Shown here piece by piece: positions 53,635 to 63,756 of a stretch of DNA of 64,000 nt. The stretch is from assembly GCF_020171625.1 (NCBI RefSeq), contig NZ_JAIUZY010000001.1, forward strand, positions 665,267 to 729,266. Direction: 5' to 3'. A program made the translations under genes and the position numbers. Each line of letters starts with the position of its first letter. The stretch's first letter is position 1. Below the pieces are notes generated by a model. It ran no database searches and was not told where the DNA came from. It saw only the letters and a program-made list of their open reading frames with translations. This DNA is from Salipiger bermudensis. GTDB taxonomy: Bacteria > Pseudomonadota > Alphaproteobacteria > Rhodobacterales > Rhodobacteraceae.

Positions 53635-55311
53635 TCAGGAATGCTCTTCCGCGGCGGTGGCGGCGAGCGCGCGGTTGTAGGCCTTGAGCGCGTCGACATG
53701 GAACAGCGCGCCTTGCAGAACCGGGGTCTGCGCCTCGCCCTCGAGCGTCACCACCGGCAGGTAGGCAACGCCGGACTTCTCGAACCGCGGCAGCGCGGTC
53801 TCGAGCGTTGCGCCCTGCTGGACGTAAAGCCCCTGCTCGATCATCCGCAGGCAGGCCTCCTCGTCCGCCGCGCCGGGATCGCCCGGCTTGCGCATCACGC
53901 CCGCCACGCGGAACATCGCCAGAAGGTAGGCCTGCGGTCCGGCGGCGAGGTGCACGTTGCGGCGCTCGAGCTGGCTGAGGAAGAAGCTGCGATCGACCAG
54001 CCGCGAGGCCACCGCCGTGGACATCGAGACCGAAACCATCACCGCCAGCCCGGTCTGCCAGTCGCCCGTCAGTTCGAACACGATCAGCGTGGTCGAGATC
54101 GGCGCACCGAGCACCGCCGCCGCGACCGCCCCCATGCCCGCGAGCGCATAGAGCGTGAAGGCCGAGCTCTGCTCGGGAAACAGCCCCGTCGCGATATGGG
54201 CGAAAGTCAGGCCGGTCAGTGCGCCGACCATCAGCGAGGGCGAGAACACGCCGCCGCCCATGCGCCCGGCCATGGTGACCGACACCGCCGCCACCTTGAC
54301 GATGGTGAACAGCACCGCCTCGCGCAGGCCAAGACCGCCGGTCAGCGCCAGCGAGGTGGTCTCGTAGCCCACCCCGATGATATGCGGGAACTCGATGGCG
54401 ATGGCCCCGAGCAGCAGCCCCGTCACCGCCGGGCGCAGCCAGATCGGCAGTCCCATGCGCCTTTGCAGGCGGTTGCCGAGATCGTCGGACCAGAAGATCG
54501 CCCGCATCATCACCACCGCGACCAGCCCGCAGACCAGCCCCATCAAGAAGAAGGCGGGCAGCTCGAGGTAGAACTCGACCGTGGTGGTGCCGGGCAGCAG
54601 GAACTCGGTGACATCGCCAAAGGCCAGCCGGTTGATCACCGTGCCGGCGGCGCTGGCCACCACGATGGGCGCAAAGGCGTGCAGGGCGAAGTGGCGCAGC
54701 ACCACCTCGAGCCCGAACAGCGCCCCGGCGATCGGGGCGTTGAAGCTGGCCGAGACCGCCGCCGCCACCGCGCAGCCCAGAAGGTCGCGCCCGGTGATTC
54801 CGTCGACCCGCAACAGGTTCGACACCCAGGACGAGATCATCGCCGCGATGTGCACCACCGGCCCCTCGCGCCCGGTCGAGCCGCCGGTCGAGAGCGTGAT
54901 CCACGAACACAGCGCCGAGGCGATGCCAGCCTTCTTCTCGACCCGGCCATCGTTCAGCGCCGCGCCCTCGATCACGTCCGAGACCGAGCGCACGCGGCCA
55001 TCCGGGGTCAGGAACTGGATGATGAGCCCGACCACGATGCCCCCGCCCAGCGGGATCAGCAGCACCCAGAGCCAGTGCAGCTCGCTGGCGAAGCTGGCCA
55101 GCGTGTTGACGTCCTCGGTGCCGTAGAGCCCGGCCTGAAGGCGCTGGATCGCAAAGCGGAACAGGATGGCGGCGAAGCCCGAGGCGGCGCCGACCACCAG
55201 CGCGATGAGCCAGAAGGTCACCTGCCCCGGTGCCTTGTGCCTCAGCGTGTCCCAGCCGCGCCCGCAGGTGACGCGCATTTCATGCCACTGGCGGGCGACC
55301 TCGCGCAACAT
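53635..55311 (-). CDS. ClC family chloride channel/transporter with CBS domains
   Basis: Membrane protein of 558 aa with 10-12 segments and the ClC selectivity motifs GSTGREGP (near 140) and GGGVFSPSLM, with the gating Glu in REGP. The C-terminal region after residue 440 resembles a CBS pair (VAYLPVVTLEGE). The N-terminal 30 residues are cytoplasmic. It may be an exchanger or a channel. It stands between CHAP and a divergent FAD dehydrogenase gene. Confidence 0.9.
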   Translation of the reverse strand: MLREVARQWHEMRVTCGRGWDTLRHKAPGQVTFWLIALVVGAASGFAAILFRFAIQRLQAGLYGTEDVNTLASFASELHWLWVLLIPLGGGIVVGLIIQFLTPDGRVRSVSDVIEGAALNDGRVEKKAGIASALCSWITLSTGGSTGREGPVVHIAAMISSWVSNLLRVDGITGRDLLGCAVAAAVSASFNAPIAGALFGLEVVLRHFALHAFAPIVVASAAGTVINRLAFGDVTEFLLPGTTTVEFYLELPAFFLMGLVCGLVAVVMMRAIFWSDDLGNRLQRRMGLPIWLRPAVTGLLLGAIAIEFPHIIGVGYETTSLALTGGLGLREAVLFTIVKVAAVSVTMAGRMGGGVFSPSLMVGALTGLTFAHIATGLFPEQSSAFTLYALAGMGAVAAAVLGAPISTTLIVFELTGDWQTGLAVMVSVSMSTAVASRLVDRSFFLSQLERRNVHLAAGPQAYLLAMFRVAGVMRKPGDPGAADEEACLRMIEQGLYVQQGATLETALPRFEKSGVAYLPVVTLEGEAQTPVLQGALFHVDALKAYNRALAATAAEEHS

Positions 55312-55403
55312 TTCCTATCCCCTTTGGCGCGTGCCGGGCGCCTTTGGCTTTCGCCGGGCGGGCGGCGTCGCTATGGTCCCCGCGATTTCCCCGGAGGTTA
55401 CCG

Positions 55404-56777
55404 ATGCCCAACGACGCCGCCCTTGATGCTCTTGCCTCACTCCTAGGCGAACGGCTCAGCCGGTCCAAGCCCGATCTGGCCGAACATGGCCGCTCGGAGT
55501 CCCATTTCCCGACCACACCGCCCGACGCGGTGGCCTATCCCGAGACCACCGAGGAGGTGCAGGCGCTGGTGAAGATCTGCGCCGCGCAGGACTGCCCGGT
55601 GATCGGCTGGGGCGCAGGCACCTCGCTCGAGGGTCACGGGCTCGCGGTGCGGGGCGGCGTGGTGGTGGATTTCTCGCGCATGAACAAGGTGCTCGAGATC
55701 CGCATGGGCGACATGGACGTCACCGTGCAGCCCGGCGTCACCCGCGAGGCGCTGAACGAGGAGCTGCGCGCCACGGGGCTGTTCTTCCCGGTCGATCCCG
55801 GCGCCAATGCCAGTCTCGGCGGCATGGCGATGACCCGCGCCTCGGGCACCACCACGGTGCGCTACGGCTCGATGCGAGACAACGTGCTCGGGATGACCGT
55901 GGTGCTGGCCGACGGCCGGGTGATCCGCACCGGCACCCGCGCCCGCAAGAGCGCCGCGGGCTTCGACTTGACGGCCCTGATGGTGGGCTCGGAGGGCACG
56001 CTTGGCCTTGTCACCGAACTGACCCTGCGACTGCACGGCATCCCCGAGGCCACGAGCGCCGGGATCTGCGCCTTCCCCGACATGGGATCGGCCGTGACGG
56101 CGGTGATGGAGACCATCCAGATGGGCATTCCGATGGCCCGGATCGAGTTCGTCGACGCCGCCACCGCCCGGGCCTTCACCGCCTATTCCGGCATCGAGAT
56201 GTCCGAGGCGCCGCACCTGCTCGTCGAGTTCCACGGCGCGCCCGAGAGCGTGGCGCAGGATGCCGAGCGCTTTGGCGAGATCGTCGCCGATCACGGGGCC
56301 TCGCCGTTCCAGTGGTCGTCCCGGGAAGAGGAGCGCCGGGCGCTCTGGGCGCTCCGCCACAACGGCTATTACGCCATTCTCGCCTCGCGCAAGGGCGCGC
56401 GGGCGGTGGTGACCGACATGTGCGTGCCGATCTCCCAGCTCGCCACCGCGGTGGAAGAGACCCAGGCCGACATCGCGCAAAGCGGCGTGCCGGGTCCGAT
56501 CCTCGGCCACGTGGGCGACGGCAACTTCCACGCCATCCTGCTGATCGACCCCGACAAGCCGGAGGAACTCGAGGAGGCCAAGCGCCTGTCGCACCGGATG
56601 GCCGAGCGCGCGCTGGCGCTTGGCGGCACCTGCACCGGCGAGCATGGCGTGGGCCTTGGCAAGATGGCCTACATGGAGGCCGAGCACGGCGACGGCTGGC
56701 AGGTGATGGGCGAGATCAAGCGCGCGCTCGACCCCAAGGGCATCATGAACCCCGGCAAGCTGGTGCCGCAGGGCTGA
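55404..56777 (+). CDS. FAD-linked D-2-hydroxyacid dehydrogenase (GlcD/D-lactate type)
   Basis: This 457-aa flavoprotein has the VAO-type FAD domain: IGWGAGTSLEGHG near residue 70, GGMAMTRASGTTTVRYGSM and MVGSEGTLGLVTELTLRL. The C-terminal domain has GHVGDGNFHAI and TGEHGVGLGKM, which hold the substrate-binding His residues. It oxidises D-lactate or glycolate and passes electrons to quinone or cytochrome. The start at 55404 (MPNDAALDAL) is the family N-terminus. It is followed by another FAD oxidase and a LysR gene. Confidence 0.9.
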   Translation: MPNDAALDALASLLGERLSRSKPDLAEHGRSESHFPTTPPDAVAYPETTEEVQALVKICAAQDCPVIGWGAGTSLEGHGLAVRGGVVVDFSRMNKVLEIRMGDMDVTVQPGVTREALNEELRATGLFFPVDPGANASLGGMAMTRASGTTTVRYGSMRDNVLGMTVVLADGRVIRTGTRARKSAAGFDLTALMVGSEGTLGLVTELTLRLHGIPEATSAGICAFPDMGSAVTAVMETIQMGIPMARIEFVDAATARAFTAYSGIEMSEAPHLLVEFHGAPESVAQDAERFGEIVADHGASPFQWSSREEERRALWALRHNGYYAILASRKGARAVVTDMCVPISQLATAVEETQADIAQSGVPGPILGHVGDGNFHAILLIDPDKPEELEEAKRLSHRMAERALALGGTCTGEHGVGLGKMAYMEAEHGDGWQVMGEIKRALDPKGIMNPGKLVPQG

Positions 56778-56928
56778 GTCTTTCGGCCCTCCGGGCGCCG
56801 GGCTCTGCAGGTGCCCGGCTTGCGTGCGCAGGCTCTTCCATCCGCGCCGGACGCTGTTACACCTTTGTCATGGGGAAGATTGCAGGGCCGCCCACAAGGG
56901 CGGCTCCTGCGAACCTAGGACAGGCAGA

Positions 56929-58203
56929 ATGACAGCTTCGCACCACGACAATCTCTGGCGCGTCTCCAGCGACGAGGCGGTTTCGGCCGGCCCGCTGGAG
57001 CGCGACCTGACCGTCGATCTGGCGGTGATCGGCGGCGGCTTCAGCGGCAGTTCCGCCGCGCTTCAGGCGGCGCGAAGCGGCGCCTCGGTGGCGCTGCTCG
57101 AGGCCCGGACCATCGGGCACGGCGGCTCGGGGCGCAACGTGGGACTCGCCAATGCCGGGCTGTGGCTGAAACCCGACGAGATCCTCACCGAGCTGGGCGA
57201 AGACGCGGGCCGCGCACTGATCGCGCGGCTCGGCGCGGCGCCCGACATGGTCTACGGCATCATCGAGCGCGAGGAGATCTCCTGCGAAGCCACCCGGAAC
57301 GGCACCCTGCACTGCGCCCATGCTCCGTCCGGCATGGAGGACCTGCTCGCCCGCTTCCGGCAGGGCAATGCCCACGGCGCGCCGCTGCAACTGCTCGACG
57401 CCGAAGAGGCGCAGGAGCGGGTCGGCAGCGCGTCGGTGCATGGCGCGCTCTTCGATCCGCGCGCGGGAACGGTGCAGCCGCTGAGCTATTGCCGCGGGCT
57501 GGCGCGTGCCGCGCAACGCGCCGGGGCGCAGATCTTCGAGGACAGCCCCGTTACCGAAATCGCCCGCGACGGCGACGGCTGGCGTGTCACCTGCAACAGC
57601 CAGACCGTGCAGGCGGGCGCGCTTCTGATGGCCACCAACGCCTATCACGCGCCGCTGTCGGGCGCGCAGCCGCCAGCCTACACGCCGGTGCATTTCGGAC
57701 AGTTCGCCACCGCCCCGATGCCGGCGGAGGCGCGGGCGCGCATCCTCGCCCGCGGCGAGGGCTGCTGGGACACCGCGCTGGTCATGTCGTCCTTCCGCAC
57801 CGATCGGGCCGGGCGGATCATCCTCGGCGCGATGGGCAATCTCGACGGCCCCGGCGGCGGCATCCATGCCGGATGGGCCCGGCGCAAGCTGCGCCAGCTG
57901 TTCCCCGAGCTCGCGGATCTGCCCTTCGAACACAGTTGGTGCGGCCGCATCGCCATGACCTCGGACCACATCCCGAAGATCGTCTCGCTCGGCCCAAATG
58001 CCCTGTCGTGCTTCGGCTATTCCGGGCGCGGCATCGGCCCCGGCACGGTGTTCGGCACCGCCGCCGCCGAGGCGCTGCTGACGGGCGACCTCTCCGGACT
58101 GCCACTGGCGCCGGTGAAGGCCCACGACGAAAGCCTGACGGCGCTCAGGGGCAGCTACTACGAGTTCGGAGCGACCCTGATGCACGCGGCCGGGGCGCGC
58201 TGA
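56929..58203 (+). CDS. FAD-dependent oxidoreductase (DAO family, GamP/puuB-like)
   Basis: This 424-aa protein has the N-terminal dinucleotide motif VDLAVIGGGFSGSSAALQAA near residue 29 and the C-terminal FGYSGRGIGPGTVFG segment that binds FAD. Members of this group oxidise amines or amino acids. It is followed after 6 bp by a LysR regulator and is probably its target or autoregulated neighbour. The substrate is unknown. Confidence 0.87.
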   Translation: MTASHHDNLWRVSSDEAVSAGPLERDLTVDLAVIGGGFSGSSAALQAARSGASVALLEARTIGHGGSGRNVGLANAGLWLKPDEILTELGEDAGRALIARLGAAPDMVYGIIEREEISCEATRNGTLHCAHAPSGMEDLLARFRQGNAHGAPLQLLDAEEAQERVGSASVHGALFDPRAGTVQPLSYCRGLARAAQRAGAQIFEDSPVTEIARDGDGWRVTCNSQTVQAGALLMATNAYHAPLSGAQPPAYTPVHFGQFATAPMPAEARARILARGEGCWDTALVMSSFRTDRAGRIILGAMGNLDGPGGGIHAGWARRKLRQLFPELADLPFEHSWCGRIAMTSDHIPKIVSLGPNALSCFGYSGRGIGPGTVFGTAAAEALLTGDLSGLPLAPVKAHDESLTALRGSYYEFGATLMHAAGAR

Positions 58204-58209
58204 GAGCCG

Positions 58210-59109
58210 ATGAGCCTGCAGCGCCGCCACCTGCCCGACCTGCGCGTGCTCCAGACCTTCGAGCAGGCGGCCCGGCACGGCAACTTCACCCGCGCTGCCG
58301 AGGAACTGGCCCTGACCCAGAGCGCCGTCAGCCGCCAGATCCGCGAGCTCGAGGAGCAGATCGGCACGCCACTCTTCGAACGCGCGCCGGGCCGCGTGGT
58401 GCTCACCCGCGCCGGCGAAGACCTGCTGCCAGAGGCGCACCGCCTGCTGCGGCTGGCCGAGCGCGCCCTGCGCCATGCCGGGGCCGGCGCGGCGCAGGAA
58501 TCGGTGCTCTCGATCAACGCGCTGCCGACCTTTGCCGCGCGCTGGCTGATGCCCCGCCTGCCCGGCTACCTCGCGCAGCATCCCGGTCTGCGCATCGATC
58601 TCAGCACCCGCAAGGGCGTGTTCGATTTCGATGACAGCCCCTGCGACCTTGCGATCCATTACGGTCAGCCCAACTGGCCGGGCGGGATCTGCAGCTACCT
58701 GTGCTCGGAGATCATGGTGCCGGTGATCGGTGACACCGCTGCGGAATGTCCCGCGACCCCGGCCAAGCTTGCCCCTCTGCCGCGCATCCACCTCGCCGAG
58801 CGCCCCGGCCTCTGGCCCGACTGGTTCGCCCATCACGGCGTCGCCGTCGAGCGCGCCGGCGAGGGCCACTGGGTCGACCAGATCTCGCTCGCCATCGAGG
58901 CGGTGAAGGCGGGCATGGGCTGCGCCCTGCTGCCGCGCTACCTGATCGAACGCGAGCTTGCCGATGGTCGGCTGCGGGTGGCGCTCGATGCGCCCTACTC
59001 GACCGAAAAGGCCTACTACCTAGTCACGCCAGAGGGGCGCTCCGAACGGGTGGCCGCGTTTCGCGACTGGCTGATCGGCGAGGTCTCGTTCCGGCCGCTT
59101 GCGGACTGA
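58210..59109 (+). CDS. LysR family transcriptional regulator
   Basis: This 299-aa regulator has the winged helix-turn-helix at residues 12-60 (FEQAARHGNFTRAAEELALTQSAVSRQI), then the linker helix and the GcvA-like effector domain (MSRLPGYLAQHPGLRI-type segment, here MPRLPGYLAQHPG, and VDQISLAIEAVKAGMGCALLP). It probably responds to the substrate of the FAD enzyme encoded just before it or to the TRAP solute. It is convergent with the TRAP operon, separated by 7 bp. Confidence 0.92.
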   Translation: MSLQRRHLPDLRVLQTFEQAARHGNFTRAAEELALTQSAVSRQIRELEEQIGTPLFERAPGRVVLTRAGEDLLPEAHRLLRLAERALRHAGAGAAQESVLSINALPTFAARWLMPRLPGYLAQHPGLRIDLSTRKGVFDFDDSPCDLAIHYGQPNWPGGICSYLCSEIMVPVIGDTAAECPATPAKLAPLPRIHLAERPGLWPDWFAHHGVAVERAGEGHWVDQISLAIEAVKAGMGCALLPRYLIERELADGRLRVALDAPYSTEKAYYLVTPEGRSERVAAFRDWLIGEVSFRPLAD

Positions 59110-59116
59110 GCCGCGC

Positions 59117-60397
59117 TCAGGTCAGCAGCAGCACCAGCCCCGGAAACGCGGTCAGCAGCGCCACCCGCAGCACGTCCATCGCCACGAAGGGCGCGAGCCC
59201 GCCGAAGATCGTGCCAAGCCGCACATCCGGCACCACCGAGCGCAGCACGAAGGCATTCATCCCCACCGGCGGCGTGATGTAGGAGATCTCGGTCACCATC
59301 ACGACGAAGATGCCGAACCAGATCAGGTCGATGCCCTGCGCCGCCACGATGGGATAGAACACCGGCACGGTGAGCATGATCATCGACAGGCTCTCGAGCA
59401 CGCAGCCCAGCACCAGATAGATGCAGAGCATCACGAGGATCGTCATCATCGGCGTGTCGCCGAACACGCTCAGCGCCGTCTGGATGTCGCGGGTCATCCC
59501 CGACATGTTGACGTAATTGGTGAAGGTCAGTGCGCCGAACAGGATGAAGAACATCATCGAGGTGGTCTTCATCGTGTCGTAGAGCACCGCGATCATCTTC
59601 TCGCGGCTGAAACGGCCCGAGAGCAGCACCAGAAGAAACGCCCCGCCCGCGCCCATGCCGGCGCTCTCGGTGGGGGTGAAGACGCCAAGATAGATGCCGC
59701 CCATCACGAAGACGAAGAGGAGCAGCGCCCCGGCGGTGCCCCTGAGCGCGCGGATGCGCTCGATCAGCGGCAGCTTGGGCTCGACCGGCAGGTCGATCTT
59801 CTGCGTCACCAGCGTGATGCGCACGGCAACGCTGTAGCCGATGATGCCGATGAGGCCGGGGATCAGCCCGGCGAGGAACAGCTTGCCGATGTCCTGCTGG
59901 GTCATGATGCCGTAGAACACGAGGATCACCGAGGGCGGGATCAGGATGCCCAGCGTGCCGCCAGCAGCGATCGAGGCGGTGGAGAGCCGGTCGGGATAGC
60001 CGTAGCACCGCATCGAGGGCAGCGCGATGCGGGTCATCGTGGCCGCCGTCGCCATCGACGAGCCGCAGACCGAGCTGAACGCGCCGCAGGCGATGACCGT
60101 GGCGGTGGCCAGCCCCCCCTTGCGATGGCGCAGCCAGGCATAGGCGGATTTGTAGAGCTCCTCGGCGATGCCGGACTGCACCACGAAGTTGCCCATCATC
60201 AGGAACAGCGGCAGCACCGAGAGCGAATAGTCGCGACCGTTGTCGAAGAAGGCCGAGCCCAGCAGCGACAGCGCCGGGGTCCAGCCGATGATCGCGGCCA
60301 CGCCCACGAGGCCCACCCCTGCGAGCGCCATCGAGATCGGCACCCCCACCAGAAGCAGCGCGCCGAGAACGGCCATGCCGACAGGCCAGCTTTCCAT
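59117..60397 (-). CDS. dctM: TRAP transporter large permease (DctM)
   Basis: This 426-aa membrane protein has about 12 spans and the DctM features: AGGTLGILIPPSVILVFYG near residue 148 and GLIPGLIGIIGYSVAVR. It carries the sodium-coupled translocation pore of the TRAP system. It follows dctQ by 4 bp. Solute is a carboxylate by family. It is complete. Confidence 0.94.
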   Translation of the reverse strand: MESWPVGMAVLGALLLVGVPISMALAGVGLVGVAAIIGWTPALSLLGSAFFDNGRDYSLSVLPLFLMMGNFVVQSGIAEELYKSAYAWLRHRKGGLATATVIACGAFSSVCGSSMATAATMTRIALPSMRCYGYPDRLSTASIAAGGTLGILIPPSVILVFYGIMTQQDIGKLFLAGLIPGLIGIIGYSVAVRITLVTQKIDLPVEPKLPLIERIRALRGTAGALLLFVFVMGGIYLGVFTPTESAGMGAGGAFLLVLLSGRFSREKMIAVLYDTMKTTSMMFFILFGALTFTNYVNMSGMTRDIQTALSVFGDTPMMTILVMLCIYLVLGCVLESLSMIMLTVPVFYPIVAAQGIDLIWFGIFVVMVTEISYITPPVGMNAFVLRSVVPDVRLGTIFGGLAPFVAMDVLRVALLTAFPGLVLLLT

Positions 60398-60401
60398 GGT
60401 C

Positions 60402-60911
60402 TCAGTGTTCTTTGCGGTGCGCGATCAGAGCATGTGCCGGCACGAGCGCGGTCAGAAGCGAACCGAGGCCGGTGCAGACCGCGCAGAAATAACCCAGCGG
60501 GGCGATCGGGATCGCGAGCGTCGTCGTGGTGCCGCCATAGCCGCCGATCTGCGCCGCGTAGACCCAGACGCGCCACGCCACCACTGCCAGCACCACCGCC
60601 GAGAACAGCCCCGTCGCCGCCCCGCGCCACGGCTTTATCGCCGCCGGCATCCGGTCGGTCACCAGATCGACGGTCACGTGCTCATCGGCCAGCGCCACCG
60701 CCGGCAGTCCGAGAAAGACCACCGCGGCGAGCAGCAGCTCGGTGAGCTCGGTCGCGCCCCGGAGCGGTGCGTTGAAGACGTAGCGCCCGATCACGTCGGT
60801 CACCGTCATCCCCATCAACGCCATCAGCAGCACGCCGCCCAGCACGGCAAGCGCCGCGCGCAGCCCGAAAGCCCCGCGCGGACGCGTCGTCTCGGGCAGC
60901 GCCTCGGACAT
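60402..60911 (-). CDS. dctQ: TRAP transporter small permease (DctQ)
   Basis: This 169-aa membrane protein has four spans. Characteristic segments: MTVTDVIGRYVFNAPLRGATEL near residue 36 (the DctQ family core) and VFLGLPAVALADEHVTVDLV. The start at 60911 overlaps the dctP stop by one base (TAATG). It bridges the two larger subunits. Nothing unusual. Confidence 0.93.
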   Translation of the reverse strand: MSEALPETTRPRGAFGLRAALAVLGGVLLMALMGMTVTDVIGRYVFNAPLRGATELTELLLAAVVFLGLPAVALADEHVTVDLVTDRMPAAIKPWRGAATGLFSAVVLAVVAWRVWVYAAQIGGYGGTTTTLAIPIAPLGYFCAVCTGLGSLLTALVPAHALIAHRKEH

Positions 60912-61921
60912 TACTCGCCGGCTTCCTTGGCGATCTCGGCCTGCAGCATCTCGTAGGCCGCCTGCGCATCGACGCCGGTCTCGGCGGCTTCTTCGAGCTT
61001 GGCCTGCACCAGCGGCGACAGCGCGCTTTCCCAGGCCGAGAGCTGCGCCTCGGTGGCCGGGGTGATGGCGATCTCGCCCTCCATCGCGGCCTTGCCCGCG
61101 GCGTCGGCCTCGTCCCACATCCGGCCCGCCATGCGCGCCAGCGCCTCGCCGGTGACGGTGTCGATGGCGTCCTGCTGCTCGGGGTCGAGGCTCTCCCACT
61201 TGGCCTTGTTCATCACGATGTAGAACGAGGTGTTGTAAAGCCCGCCCGGCACCGAGATCGCCTGTTCGAGCTGCGGGATCAGCTTGAAGAAGTTCACCGA
61301 CTCGTAGGGGAACAGGATGCCGTCGGCCACGCCCTGGCTCAGCAACTCGTAGGCCTTGGACGACGGCCCCTCGACGGGCACCGCGCCAAGCGCCGAGACG
61401 ACCTCGTGCACGATGCCGCCCCCGACCCGCAGCTTGACGCCCTGCAGCACGTCGGGCTCGGAGACCTCGCCGGACTTGAGGAAGATCTCGCCCGGGCCGT
61501 GGCTGAACACCGCCAGCACCTTCACGTCATCATATTCGCCCGCGTCGCGCAGCATCTCGTCGAACACGCGCCAATAGGCGACCGAGATGTTCTCGGCGCT
61601 GTCCCCGAGGAACGGCAGCTCGACGATATTTGTGGTCTTGAAGCGGCCCGGGTTGTAGCCCTGCACGCCGAAGGTGATGTCGGCCACGCCGTTGACGGCG
61701 AAGTCGAAATGCGCCTGCGGCGGCCCCAGCGGCGCGGGCAGGATGTTGGCGGTCACCTCGCCGCCGGTGGCCTCGCCGATCTGCTCGGTCATCGGCACGA
61801 TCAGCTCGGAGACCAGCGGGTGCGACGGCGGCAGCCAGTTGGCCACGGTAAGCACGGTCTGGGCGGAGGCGGCGCCGGCAAGGCTGCAGACGAGCGCGGT
61901 GGCGGTCAGGAGATGTGTCAT
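60911..61921 (-). CDS. dctP: TRAP solute-binding protein (DctP family)
   Basis: Periplasmic binding protein of 336 aa with a Sec signal peptide (LLTATALVCSLAGAASA). The DctP core is present: TVANWLPPSHPLVSEL, the Arg-bearing VKLRVGGGIVHEV segment, which normally contacts the carboxylate of the ligand, and YNTSFYIVMNKAKWESL. It is the first gene of the leftward operon P-Q-M. The promoter should lie at 61922-62150, next to the repeat array. The ligand is a carboxylate such as an amino or keto acid. Confidence 0.93.
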   Translation of the reverse strand: MTHLLTATALVCSLAGAASAQTVLTVANWLPPSHPLVSELIVPMTEQIGEATGGEVTANILPAPLGPPQAHFDFAVNGVADITFGVQGYNPGRFKTTNIVELPFLGDSAENISVAYWRVFDEMLRDAGEYDDVKVLAVFSHGPGEIFLKSGEVSEPDVLQGVKLRVGGGIVHEVVSALGAVPVEGPSSKAYELLSQGVADGILFPYESVNFFKLIPQLEQAISVPGGLYNTSFYIVMNKAKWESLDPEQQDAIDTVTGEALARMAGRMWDEADAAGKAAMEGEIAITPATEAQLSAWESALSPLVQAKLEEAAETGVDAQAAYEMLQAEIAKEAGE

Positions 61922-62151
61922 GGGCTGTCCCTGTTGCTGTCTTGCGGCCGATCCGACCGCCATGCGGGGCCCGTTGCCGTAGCGCTATCTGTTTCGCATG
62001 GGGCTGCGGCGCGCAAGAGGGACCGGGCAAAATATCCTGCCGCGTTCCGTCCGGAGCGTCGCGGCGCGCTTCGGTTCGGACCGAACCCCACCCATGCTCA
62101 AAACGCCAACCACGGGACTTGCGAAACGCGCGACGTGCCCCCCGCGCCTGT

Positions 62152-62286
62152 CTCGTGGGTCTCGCGGTTCTCGCGGCTCTCGCGGCTCTCGCGGCTCTCG
62201 CGGCTCTCGCGGCTCTCGCGGTTCTCGCGGTTCTCGCGGTTCTCGCGGTTCTCGCGGTTCTCGCGGTTCTCGCGGTTCTCGCGAAC
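62152..62286 (+). repeat. Tandem array of a 9-bp unit CTCGCGGYT
   Basis: Thirteen perfect 9-bp units run from 62161 to 62277: one CTCGCGGTT, five CTCGCGGCT, then seven CTCGCGGTT, with a degenerate unit on each side (62152 and 62278). Block-wise homogenisation into a GCT group and a GTT group shows recent slippage or unequal exchange. The array is not inside any gene I support, and lies between the trpB stop and the dctP promoter. Confidence 0.9.
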
Positions 62287-62318
62287 GGTGGCCCTACCGA
62301 CGACACGGTGCAACACAC

Positions 62319-62359
62319 AAAAAGAACGGCCGCCCGGGATCTCTCCCGCGCGGCCGTTC
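62319..62359 (-). terminator. Terminator after trpB
   Basis: On the minus strand GAACGGCCGC (62350-62359) and GCGGCCGTTC (62324-62333) form a perfect 10-bp stem, with TTTTT (plus A's 62319-62323) on the far side. It lies 30 bp after the trpB stop, between trpB and the repeat array. Confidence 0.85.
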
Positions 62360-62392
62360 TGTTTCAGTCGTCTGCCCGAAGGCTTGCTAAGC

Positions 62393-63619
62393 TCAGCCCA
62401 GATCCTGACCCAGATGCTTGGCGACGGCAAAGATGTCCTTGTCGCCGCGCCCGCACATGTTCATCACGAGGATGTGGTCCTTGGGCAGAGTCGGCGCGAT
62501 CTTCATCACATGCGCCAGCGCGTGGCTGGGCTCGAGCGCCGGAATGATGCCCTCGGTGCGGCAGGAGAACTGGAACGCCTCCAGCGCCTCCTTGTCGGTG
62601 ATCGAGACATACTCGGCCCGGCCGGTGTCGTGAAGCCAGGCGTGCTCGGGGCCGATGCCGGGATAGTCGAGTCCCGCGGAGATCGAGAACCCCTCGAGGA
62701 TCTGGCCGTCCTCGTCCTGCAGCAGGTAGGTGCGGTTGCCGTGCAGCACGCCGGGGCGCCCGCCGGTGAGCGAGGCGCAATGCTCCATCTTCTCGTTGAC
62801 GCCCTTGCCGCCGGCCTCGACGCCGATGATCTTCACGGTCGGGTCGTCGAGGAACGGGTGGAACAGCCCCATGGCGTTGGAGCCGCCGCCGATTGCCGCG
62901 ATCACGCTGTCGGGCAGACGGCCCTCGCCCTCCTGCTCGGCCAGCTGCCAGCGCACCTCCTTGCCGATGACGGCCTGGAAATCGCGCACCATGGCCGGGT
63001 ACGGATGCGGGCCCGCCACCGTGCCGATGCAGTAGAACGTGTCGCGCACGTTGGTCACCCAGTCGCGCAGCGCGTCGTTCATCGCGTCCTTGAGCGTGCC
63101 GCGCCCCGACGTCACCGGCACCACCTCGGCGCCCAGCAGGCGCATCCGGAAGACGTTGGGCTGCTGGCGCTCCACGTCATGCGCGCCCATGTAGACCACG
63201 CATTTCAGACCGAACTTGGCGCAAACGGTCGCGGTGGCCACGCCGTGCTGGCCGGCCCCGGTCTCGGCGATGATGCGGCTCTTGCCCATGCGCTTGGCAA
63301 GGATGATCTGGCCCAGCACGTTGTTGATCTTGTGCGCGCCGGTGTGGTTCAGCTCGTCGCGCTTGAGGTAGATCTTGGCACCGCCAAGCTCCTTGGTCAT
63401 GCGCTGCGCGAAATACAGCGGCGACGGGCGGCCGACATAATTTTTCCAGAGATCGTCCATCTCGGCCCAGAAGCTGTCGTCGGTCTTGGCCCGCTCGTAC
63501 TGTTCCTCGAGCTCGAGGATCAGTGGCATCAGGGTCTCGGACACGAAGCGCCCGCCATAGATGCCGAAGCGGCCTTTCTCATCGGGGCCGTTCATGAAGG
63601 AATTGAACAGATCGTCCAT
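62393..63619 (-). CDS. trpB: Tryptophan synthase beta chain
   Basis: PLP enzyme of 408 aa that condenses indole with serine to make tryptophan. The PLP-binding Lys is in [16 protein letters not shown] near residue 91, the indole tunnel region [12 protein letters not shown] is conserved and the phosphate-binding loop is GGGSNAMG. It begins [19 protein letters not shown]. It normally pairs with trpA; trpF is likely upstream and outside the window. Confidence 0.97.
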   Translation of the reverse strand: MDDLFNSFMNGPDEKGRFGIYGGRFVSETLMPLILELEEQYERAKTDDSFWAEMDDLWKNYVGRPSPLYFAQRMTKELGGAKIYLKRDELNHTGAHKINNVLGQIILAKRMGKSRIIAETGAGQHGVATATVCAKFGLKCVVYMGAHDVERQQPNVFRMRLLGAEVVPVTSGRGTLKDAMNDALRDWVTNVRDTFYCIGTVAGPHPYPAMVRDFQAVIGKEVRWQLAEQEGEGRLPDSVIAAIGGGSNAMGLFHPFLDDPTVKIIGVEAGGKGVNEKMEHCASLTGGRPGVLHGNRTYLLQDEDGQILEGFSISAGLDYPGIGPEHAWLHDTGRAEYVSITDKEALEAFQFSCRTEGIIPALEPSHALAHVMKIAPTLPKDHILVMNMCGRGDKDIFAVAKHLGQDLG

Positions 63620-63756
63620 CGCGCCTCTCCGTCTCTCAGTTGGCCTTGTCTAAGGCATATCCCCGCCGCTTGACCAGCCCCGCCTCGCATCTTCTCGGCG
63701 CTACCGATGGCGCCGTCGCCTCAAGCCCCATCACACACCCACTTGTGGCCCTGGCG

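Noticed and set aside
62152..62286. CRISPR array
   Set aside because: The units are contiguous 9-mers without spacers, so this is a simple tandem repeat. No cas genes are in the window.
62155..62390. Frames through the 9-bp array reading GSR, VLA or ENR repeats
   Set aside because: All frames are open simply because a 9-bp unit without stops is repeated. No start signal or protein-like flanks are present.
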